NCBI GenBank assembly: GCA_964459305.1
Contig: CAYWNA010000040.1
Coordinates: 1 to 64,000, forward strand
Direction of reading: 5' to 3'
DNA: 64,000 bases
Source: CAYWNA01 sp964459305
Lineage (GTDB): Bacteria; Planctomycetota; Planctomycetia; Pirellulales; Pirellulaceae
Shown here one piece after another: positions 49,978 to 57,900 of the stretch. The notes under the pieces are model-generated. The model made no database searches. It saw only the letters and a program-made list of their open reading frames with translations, and had not been told where the DNA came from. Position numbers and translations under genes: made by a program. Every line of letters begins with the position of its first letter. The first letter of the stretch is position 1.

Positions 49978-52644
49978 ATGACGACCGGCAATGACCTTAG
50001 AAAAACGCCTCTAAACAACTGGCATCGTGATCACGGAGGCAAAATGGCGGAATTCAGCGGTTGGGACCTGCCGCTGCACTACCAACCGGGAATTCTCCAG
50101 GAGCACTTGGCCACCCGGCGGCACGGAGGGCTGTTCGACATCGGCCACATGGCCCGTTTTCTGGTCACGGGAGCAGACGCCGTCCTGTTTCTGCAGCACG
50201 TTCTGTCCAATAACGTTGAAGCCCTGGCGCCGTGGCAGGCCCAATACACTCTGATTCCCAACGACGCTGGTGGCGCGTTCGACGATGCATATCTGTATCG
50301 TTTTGGCGAGGATGACCTGCTGCTGGTGGTGAATGCAGCGAATCGAGACAAGGATTGGGATCACCTGCAGGGGCGGGCCACGCGTTTTTCGGATGTGGCG
50401 ATCGAGGACTGCACCGACCAGTTGGCGATGGTGGCTTTCCAGGGGCCATTGTCCGGACGGATCATGAAGAGCCTGGTCGAAGATGGGGCTCCGCCCGAGC
50501 CGTTTCATAACCGGCTTGCCGAAGTTACCCTTTGCCAGACGAAAGTCCGCGTTGCGAGGACGGGATACACCGGCGAGCCGGTCGGTTTCGAACTGTTCAT
50601 TCCGTCGGAGAACGCCGAGTCCGTTTGGTCCGCGTTGCTGGATGCCGGCAAGGACCAGGGCGTTCTGCCCGTGGGCCTGGGGGCGCGGGATACACTGCGA
50701 CTCGAAGCCGGTTTTCCGCTCTACGGCCAGGAGCTTGGGCGGGATTCGCAGGGGAACGAGTTGCCCGTTTTTGCCGTCGCGTCGACCCGCAGTGCGGTCA
50801 GCTTCTCCGATCGCAAGGGCGATTTCATTGGCCGAGCTGCGTTGGCGGGACAGTTCGAGGAGCTTCAGAGGCTCCAGAGGAGAGTCGGCGAACCCTCGGA
50901 TGCACTTCCTCGGAGGATTCGCCCGGTAGCGGTGCTGGACCAAAGGATCGCCCGGAACGGCGACGAGATTTTCCTGGGGCCGAAAAAGGTCGGTGTCGTC
51001 ACCAGCGGCACGGTGGCACCCTATTGGAAATTCGCGGGTCGCGGCGCCACCATGAAGATTACCGACGAGACGGATCGCCGGGCCATCACCTTGGCCTATG
51101 TGGACGCCGATTTGCAGCCCGATCAGGAAGTGGAAATCGACGTGCGCGGGCGCCGTCTCAAGGGCCGAATTGTCCACTGGCACGGCCGATCCGAGGCTCC
51201 GCCCTATTTTCACCCCATCCCAGCCGAGGCATTGGAGGGTGAACGGGCACCGGTTGTCGATCGGGGACTCGAAAAGGCCGAGTTGATACTGAAGAAGAGC
51301 GTGGACAACCACCAGTGGCGGCAACAGCGCTGCATCAATCTGATCCCCTCGGAAATGACACCGTCGCCGCTGGTTCGACTGCTGCAAGTCTCTGACCCAG
51401 TGGGTCGCTACGCCGAGCATAAGCCGCTGCAGGCGGCCTTTGGACAGGATGTCTACTATTATCAAGGCACCCGTCTTATCGAGTGGGCGGAAGAGCGATT
51501 GACGGAAGAGTTGACCGATTACCTCGGCTGTTCCCTCGTCGAAGCCCGCACGATCAGCGGCCAGATGGCGAACCAGACGGTGTTTAGCGGCGTGGTGGAC
51601 TTCAAGAATCGGACCGACCGCCGCCGCGAACCCCAGCGCATTCGGCTGGTCTTCAACAATCAGCTTGCTAGAGGCGGTCACCTCAGCTCTCAGCCCATGG
51701 GCGCGCTGCGTGATTACATTGCGAAGGATCCCGTTACCGAACGTTTTGCGGTGGTCAATTTTCCGATCCGGCAAGACAACCCGTATCGAATCGATGTCGA
51801 AGAAACCGCCAAGCTGCTGGAGCAGACAGACCCGGAATTGATCGTTCTTGGCAAAAGCATGGTGCTCCATCCGGAGCCCGTAGCCGAGATCAGGCGATTG
51901 GTCGAAAGCAAACGCGAGCGGCCGATCATCATGTACGACATGGCGCACGTGCTTGGGCTGGTGGGCTCCCATTTTCAGCAGCCCTTTGCCGAAGGAGCCG
52001 ACATCGTAACGGGCTCGACGCACAAGACGTTCTTCGGCACGCAGCGCGGAATGATCGCCGCCAATTTCGCGCCCGAAACGCCCGGTTACACCCTCTGGAA
52101 AGCGATCCAGCGACGGGCGTTTCCCGGACATCACAGCAACCACCACTTGGGTACGATGCTCGGGCTGCTGCTGGCCGCCGTGGAAATGAACAGCTTCAAA
52201 GACGACTACCAACGCCAGGTGATCAGCAATGCCAAGGCTCTTGCGCGGGCGCTGGATGACGAGGGAGTGCGAGTGGAGGGCGATCCGGCCGTGAATTTTA
52301 CCGAGACCCATCAGGTGCTGGTGCACGTGGGCTACGCCCGTGGCTGTGAAGCTGCAGAGCACCTAGAGAACAACAACATCATCGTCAACTATCAAGCGCT
52401 GCCCGGCGACGAAAGCTTCACATCCAGTTCGGGTCTGCGGATTGGCGTCTCCGAGATGACTCGCTTCGGAATGAAGGAAGCCGACTTCCAAGCCTTCGCA
52501 TCCCTGTTCGCCGACGCCGTGAAGAGCGGCAGCAACGTCGCGGACGAAGTCGCCCGATTCCGAGAGCCATTTCAGACGATGCACTACTGCTTCGACGGCG
52601 AGGCACTGCGGCAAATGAAAGAGAAACTTCTGGAGACGTTCTAG
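49978..52644 (+). CDS. Fusion of GcvT-type aminomethyltransferase and serine hydroxymethyltransferase
   Basis: An 888-residue cytoplasmic protein. Residues 1 to about 410 are a GcvT domain: MAEFSGWDLPLHY, GLFDIGHMARFLVTG, GGAFDDAYLY with Asp102-Asp103 (catalytic Asp of GcvT), AFQGPLSGRIM, GYTGEPVGFELF and LGARDTLRLEAGFPLYG; a C-terminal barrel ends near IVHWHGRSEAPP. Residues about 430-888 are an SHMT domain: CINLIPSEMTPSP, ISGQMANQTVFSGV, NQLARGGHLSSQP, YDMAHVLGLVG and GSTHKTFFGTQRG with PLP-lysine Lys683. GcvT makes 5,10-methylene-THF from an aminomethyl donor and SHMT joins that unit to glycine to give serine, so the fusion could channel the C1 unit. No gcvH or gcvP is in the window. The GTG/ATG choice is simple (ATG 49978). 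The choline-transporter-like gene converges 52 bases downstream. Confidence 0.9.
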   Translation: MTTGNDLRKTPLNNWHRDHGGKMAEFSGWDLPLHYQPGILQEHLATRRHGGLFDIGHMARFLVTGADAVLFLQHVLSNNVEALAPWQAQYTLIPNDAGGAFDDAYLYRFGEDDLLLVVNAANRDKDWDHLQGRATRFSDVAIEDCTDQLAMVAFQGPLSGRIMKSLVEDGAPPEPFHNRLAEVTLCQTKVRVARTGYTGEPVGFELFIPSENAESVWSALLDAGKDQGVLPVGLGARDTLRLEAGFPLYGQELGRDSQGNELPVFAVASTRSAVSFSDRKGDFIGRAALAGQFEELQRLQRRVGEPSDALPRRIRPVAVLDQRIARNGDEIFLGPKKVGVVTSGTVAPYWKFAGRGATMKITDETDRRAITLAYVDADLQPDQEVEIDVRGRRLKGRIVHWHGRSEAPPYFHPIPAEALEGERAPVVDRGLEKAELILKKSVDNHQWRQQRCINLIPSEMTPSPLVRLLQVSDPVGRYAEHKPLQAAFGQDVYYYQGTRLIEWAEERLTEELTDYLGCSLVEARTISGQMANQTVFSGVVDFKNRTDRRREPQRIRLVFNNQLARGGHLSSQPMGALRDYIAKDPVTERFAVVNFPIRQDNPYRIDVEETAKLLEQTDPELIVLGKSMVLHPEPVAEIRRLVESKRERPIIMYDMAHVLGLVGSHFQQPFAEGADIVTGSTHKTFFGTQRGMIAANFAPETPGYTLWKAIQRRAFPGHHSNHHLGTMLGLLLAAVEMNSFKDDYQRQVISNAKALARALDDEGVRVEGDPAVNFTETHQVLVHVGYARGCEAAEHLENNNIIVNYQALPGDESFTSSSGLRIGVSEMTRFGMKEADFQAFASLFADAVKSGSNVADEVARFREPFQTMHYCFDGEALRQMKEKLLETF

Positions 52645-52696
52645 GGGTCATCCGCAAGACCATCTGGGGCCATTACGGGTCCCTGTGCGTTCCAGC

Positions 52697-54181
52697 TCAA
52701 GAAGTCTCGTCATCGACGGGCGGCAGACTGCGTGGTGGATCGAAGCGCGTTGTGACCCGGGACACGAGCCATATGGCCAATAGCCCAGAAAGCATGGCAA
52801 GCGTGCGGAACGGGAAATGGCAGCCTTCGGGCGTCTGCAAGGGATAGGGTAGAAAGGTCGGCAATCTCAGGTACGGTTCGCCTCCGCCCAGCCGAAGAAA
52901 CAAACTGACCGCTGCCCCCGCCATCGCACCGCAGCGGTTGGCCCGTCGATCAAACAGCGCCATGACCAGTTGCGGAAAGAGGATGCAATAGACCAGATCC
53001 GAGCAAAGGTACCACAACGGGTAGATCCGCTGAACCGACAAAGCCAGCGCGGTGGCAGCCACTCCAACCACAATGATCGCCCCGCGCAACACACGTTGCA
53101 GCTCTCGATTCTCTGCGTGCGGCCGGACAAGGGGGCGGTACACGTTCCAGACGAACATGGACGATGCCGAGAGGACCGACGAATCGACCGAGGACATGAC
53201 GGCCGCTGCCACTGCGGCCAGTCCGATCGTCGCCACGGCAGGCGGCGTCAAATCGCGCAGCACGTAAGGCAGAATCAGAGCGGCCGGCGGCGATTCGGCC
53301 CGGCCAACTTCAGACCAATCGGCCACGGCACCAATGGCACCAATCATTACGGCCGGAATGGCCATCACCAGACACGCGAAGCCGGCCAGCACGGAGAGTC
53401 GCGCCGCCGCTCGGGCGTTTGGCGAAGCCAGCACTCGTTGGAAATACACTTGCCAGGGAATGCCGCCCAACATCAAGAGCAAGGCCATATCGCACCACAG
53501 CCAAGTGGCGGTTCCGCGTGGAAACGCGGGCATCTGCTCGACGTACGCATGCCAGACGCGATCCGCACCTCCGCAACGCGCGGCCGCGAAGGGAATGGCG
53601 ATCAAGAGGCCGACCAGAATGCAGACAAGCTGCGCCACGTCCGTGTACGCCACCGACCATAGACCACCCACGGCCGTGTAGGCCACGGCCACGGCGGCCG
53701 AGATGAGGATCGACGTGGTCAAGTCCAACTGTAGCACCGCTCCGAACGTGGTCCCCAAAGCGACAAGAATCGCCCCGCTCCAGAAGACCTCGCCCAGCAG
53801 CGCGGGCACGAACAGCCCGGCGGCGACGCCACGCCCGTAGCGGGCCTCGAACGCGTCGACCATCGTGGTGAAGCCCAGACGCCGCATGCGACCGGCGAAG
53901 AACAGCCCACCCAGAATCAGACTCACAGCATAGCCCCACGGAGCCTGGGCCCAGACAAGCCCCAGCTGCGGGTCATACACGGCTTCCGCGGTTCCATTGA
54001 TGTATCCACCGCCGACCCACGTGGCCGTCAGAGTAAATACACCGACCAAAAGCGGAATGCGGCGATCGGCAAGCATCCAACCCTCGGGCCGGTCCGAAAC
54101 CAGCCGCCGACGTCCGGCGTACACGCCGACGCCAAAGATCAACATGTAGAAAACGGCAATGCAGCCCAGTTGAACTACCAA
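52697..54181 (-). CDS. Sodium:solute symporter closely resembling high-affinity choline transporter CHT1 (SLC5A7)
   Basis: A 494-residue, 13-helix sodium symporter. The helix 1-2 segment TATWVGGGYINGTAEAVY and AWAQAPWGYAVSLILGGLFF-like stretch (here LVWAQAPWGYAVSLILGG) are almost identical, from memory, to human CHT1. So are GGLWSVAYTDVAQLVCILVG, MLGGIPWQVYFQRVLAS, AVMSSVDSSVLSASSMF, LWYLCSDLVYCILFPQLVM and LRLGGGEPYLRLP. This agreement over the whole length suggests a choline-type quaternary amine as the substrate, with sodium (and possibly chloride) coupling. Ordinary bacterial BetT/OpuD carriers belong to another superfamily (BCCT). The TTG start at 54181 follows GAGAGG; no ATG exists near the N-terminus. 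It converges on the GcvT-SHMT gene. Confidence 0.85.
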   Translation of the reverse strand: MVVQLGCIAVFYMLIFGVGVYAGRRRLVSDRPEGWMLADRRIPLLVGVFTLTATWVGGGYINGTAEAVYDPQLGLVWAQAPWGYAVSLILGGLFFAGRMRRLGFTTMVDAFEARYGRGVAAGLFVPALLGEVFWSGAILVALGTTFGAVLQLDLTTSILISAAVAVAYTAVGGLWSVAYTDVAQLVCILVGLLIAIPFAAARCGGADRVWHAYVEQMPAFPRGTATWLWCDMALLLMLGGIPWQVYFQRVLASPNARAAARLSVLAGFACLVMAIPAVMIGAIGAVADWSEVGRAESPPAALILPYVLRDLTPPAVATIGLAAVAAAVMSSVDSSVLSASSMFVWNVYRPLVRPHAENRELQRVLRGAIIVVGVAATALALSVQRIYPLWYLCSDLVYCILFPQLVMALFDRRANRCGAMAGAAVSLFLRLGGGEPYLRLPTFLPYPLQTPEGCHFPFRTLAMLSGLLAIWLVSRVTTRFDPPRSLPPVDDETS

Positions 54182-54606
54182 TACGGCCTCTCAGAATGAT
54201 CTGGTCGAATTCGTTTTGTCGCGTCGGTCTGTGGGGAAGCTCTCTCGATTGACCTTGAGCCGACCCTGGCATCTTTTTGTGTGCGCTCTGCTATGATACG
54301 AGAAAACGTGGCCGTTGTGGATCAGCGATGGCTGAACACCCAAACAAACACATTCGAGAAGCCGTGAAGTACGCTCTGCAAGGGTGATATGCGAGCGCAC
54401 GACTTTACCCCAGCGTTGCATAAATGTCGTGGGATAGGCTTCCAGCCTGTCGGAATTTGCCGTTGATTCAGCCCATACCTGTCCGATCAGTAGACAACAC
54501 GTTTCGTGGCGTCTACCGACCGACCAAAAAACGCACTTTGACACTACCATGACAGGCTGGAAGCCTATCCCACGAGGAAGAGTCTGCAACTACGGGGTTT
54601 ACTCTG
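54182..54606. other. Intergenic region with hairpin repeat
   Basis: About 425 bases between the symporter and the small conserved gene. The right half is a family B hairpin (54429-54573). The left half holds the symporter's promoter; no other gene was recognised. Confidence 0.5.
54429..54573. repeat. Inverted repeat, family B copy 2 with long loop
   Basis: Arms GTGGGATAGGCTTCCAGCCT plus GTC (54429-54451) and their complement (54551-54573) match the copy at 48406-48464 exactly, but the loop here is 99 bases, not about 11. The loop has a small inner stem, GTAGAC/GTCTAC. The right arm ends 33 bases before the start of the small conserved gene. Confidence 0.9.
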
Positions 54607-54867
54607 GTGCTATCCGGAATTACGGAAGTGACCGATGATGCAGCGAACGCCTTCTACGAAGTGGGCTGCGACGATGGCTCTTTTGCGTCTCGTGACGGAA
54701 TTGCTTTCATCATGTTCCATCGCGAAGCGCCGACGCTGCGCGAGGCAATTGATTCAGCCATCGCCGACGTCAGGCAGGCCGGGTTCGGGGTACTACGAGT
54801 CGAAACAGAAGACGCAAACACCGTAACAAAAGTAAATGCCGAACCCCTTGGGGCCGTGAGTGGATGA
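54607..54867 (+). CDS. Small conserved protein of unknown function
   Basis: An 86-residue protein from a GTG start: MLSGITEVTDDAANAFYEVG, CDDGSFASRDGIAFIMFHRE, then APTLREAIDSAIADVRQAGF and GVLRVETED. This order (strand, helix, CDDGxxxxxxG, strand, FxREAxxLxEAIxSAIxDVxxAG, strand V-x-RVE) is seen in small proteins of many bacteria, some linked to helix-turn-helix or toxin-antitoxin-like contexts; the function is not established. Codons in the same frame run upstream (TTGFTLV), so the true start may have been displaced by the family B hairpin just upstream. The protein looks like a ferredoxin-like alpha/beta unit without cysteine ligands, so a binding role is possible. Confidence 0.55.
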   Translation: MLSGITEVTDDAANAFYEVGCDDGSFASRDGIAFIMFHREAPTLREAIDSAIADVRQAGFGVLRVETEDANTVTKVNAEPLGAVSG

Positions 54868-54919
54868 TCCCTTCTCAACGGCGACCGGATCAACGCAGGC
54901 TCGTATCGCGACTGGCTCG

Positions 54920-57900
54920 TCACTTGACCATCTGTTTTTTGCCTTCTCCCATCACGACACGGAACCCCACGTTGAAGACGGCGTGGTAGGGTTCGTAGGA
55001 GAGTCGAAAGGCGGAACGGCATCGCTTGGGGCGATCGTACCAGGAGCCGCCGCGGACGACTCGTCGGGAGTGGTTCGTTGAATCGTTGCGTCCATCGTCC
55101 TCGCGGTAGGGGTAGGCTCCGAACGCCGTGCTCGTCCACTCCCAGACGTTGCCGTGCATGTCGTGAAGGCCCCAGGGGTTGGCGTCGTAACGGCCCGCTT
55201 CGGTCGACACGAATCCGTTGTCGTTGAATCGCTCGTCTTTGGGCACCCAGTCGTCGTACTGGTTGGGTTCGGGCACCAAACGCACGTGTACGTAGGTGTC
55301 CAGGGCAAACTCACTCAGCCTGGCGTCGCCCAGATTGGCCAGCTTTGAGTAGTCCGCGTCCGGATCGCCGTACCAGAACGGCGTGGCCGTGCCCGCGCGG
55401 CAAGCGTATTCCCATTGCGCTTCGGTGGGCAGACTGAACTCGCGCCTGGTCTGCCGGCTGAGCCAGCGGCAGAAAGCCATGGCTTTGTTCCACGAAACGC
55501 GCACCACGGGCTGACGCGGTTGGTTGACCGGATAGCCATGAATGCCAAACTGGTAACCGTGCATCGACTCGACGGTGCTATCGTGGGTTGGATCGAACGT
55601 GTTGAATTGCTCGTTGGTGATTTCGAAACGGCCCATCCAAAAAGGCCTTTCGATCTCGACCATCGTCCGCGGCCGCTCGTCGGGGTGACCGTTCACATCG
55701 CCCATCACGAACTGCCCCGCGGGAATGCGAACCAACTCCAGTTTCATTCCCTCGCCTACGTCCACGGTTTGCTGCCACGCTCCCATGTCGGCCTGGCGCC
55801 GCTGCGCCTCCGCCGAGTTGAACGGCCATCCGGGACAGTCGATCGGCTGCTCGGCGCGATCCGGTGGCGGTTCGGGCACAATAGGCTGGATATCCGCGGT
55901 CGCCATCTGCGGAATCTCCTCAGGATTCTCGGCCACACCGGCGTAGCGTTCTCGCATCTCGCAGGCGCGCTGGCTGACGTGCCGGACGGCCGCTTCGCCC
56001 ACGACCTCCGTCCACGATCCGTGATACGGCGCGTTCAAGTCGATCCATGTGACGATCCGATCCCAGGCTTCCGGGCCGAGTTCGACGCCATGATGCCCTT
56101 TGCGCAGTTTCTGGGCCAATTCGGTTGCGTCCGCGTGGAACTCCATGGGCGTGAGCAACCGGATGTTGCTTTCGATGCCCGGCCGGCGCACGTAGCGGTG
56201 CAACTCGGTATAGGAGACCGAAAACTTGCCGCCAACCTTGGCATTCACATGGCCGGCAATTTTGGAATTCCAGTCGGTGATGATCTTCGTGCCGCGCAGA
56301 TCGGCCAACTGACGGCCATCGTCGTGAGGCTGGCCACCGTGGCAGCCAACGCAATACTTGTCCAAGACCGGCTGCACTTCGCGCTGGAAGCTGAATCCGC
56401 GCACCGCGCCATGCCACGGCGTGATTTCCGAGGGCTTGCGACGGGCGGCGATCGTCTCCCGGTTGACGGTGACCGTGTTCTGCCGCTCGTGGCAGCCGAC
56501 ACAAGAAAGCACCTCGCCGGGCATCGCCGTGAACCAACTTCGCATCAGTTGCAGGGCCTGCCCCCGTTCGTCCAAGGGTTGCACGGCAATCGGTGTATTT
56601 GCCGGCACGCGGAATAACGCCGATCCGTCGGTTTCCACGGGCACGGTGCCCAGCACCCGCTTGACATCCCACGGACCGTCCATGCCGACGGCTCCCAAGA
56701 GCCCCCCCATGCCACGATAGCTGAAATGATACGTCATCAGCCGCAACCGTGTGACCGTGCCGCGCGGTATGCCCGTCAAGCCGCCGCCGAGATAGATGTC
56801 GTTCAGATAGATCAGCGCATCTTTGCGGGTCAGATCAACCTTGTCAGAGATGACCGGCGGGCGTGGCGTCTTGCGCAGCGGGACCGGCTCGAACATGGCA
56901 TAGCCCGGCTCTTCGCACAGCAGCAGCATGTTGTCAAACACGTCGACCAGATAGATACCCCAAAACGAATGCGGCGTGGGCCGAGCGGAGACCAAGAAGT
57001 GCTTCTCGCTCAATGGATACGGATGCAGGAACTGCGGCCAAACACCGTCGGCCAAGTTGTCTTTGATGATCGCTTCGACCTTCTTGCCGCAACCCGGTAT
57101 CTCCTGTACCACGCCGTCGGCTTCATGCCGGCCCAAGGCTGGATCGAGGACCAATAGCCGTCCCGACCGCTTCATACCGTGATGGCCGGTCGCGACGCCG
57201 ACGACTTTCGTCGGGTGATCCGGTATGGGACGGGCGTAGAAGAAGGAATTGGTGAAGAACGAATTGCTGCCGTAGTACTCCATCTGCCCCGTGCCGTCGG
57301 GGTTCATGTGGAACAGAATCCGCGAGTTCGAGTGCGGCAGGTCGGTGTATTCCCAACGCAGATACAGGACGCGGCCGTTGTTCAGGACCGTGGGACACCA
57401 ATTGTGCTCCTGATCCACGGTCAACTGGCGAATCGAGCCGTCGCGCTCCAGCAGGTAGGAGTTAGTGACGTGCGAACTGCCGTAAACGCAAGGCACGCCG
57501 ACAAAGGGGGCTGTGGACGTGAACAGGATCCGGCCGTCTGGCAAGTAGCACGCGTCGTAGTTGTCTACATCGGGTTCGGTGATCAGGGGAATCTCACGCA
57601 AGGCGGAACCGTCAACGCCCATCTCGTGCACCTGCCAGCGGCCGTTCGAGCCGGGCATGGAAAAGAGCATCCTGTCGGCGTCGAAGTGCAGATCCACGTC
57701 GCCGACGAATCGGTCGCCCTCAGGCTCGAAGAACGCGGTCAGTTTGCCGTCGGGCCGGACTGGGGAAAGGGTGGCGATCTGGTTGTCAAAACCAGTGGCG
57801 GGCAGGCTCGAATTACTCTGCCAATTGGCCGGCAGTCCCAAGTTGCCTACGCCTCGCCTGACCAACAGCAACCGCTCGAAATCCACGAGCGGGTTTGCCA

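Noticed and set aside
50011..52362. A 783-codon open frame antisense to the GcvT-SHMT gene
   Set aside because: It has no ribosome site and its composition is that expected from the complementary frame of a G+C-rich gene. The opposite strand encodes clear GcvT and SHMT motifs.
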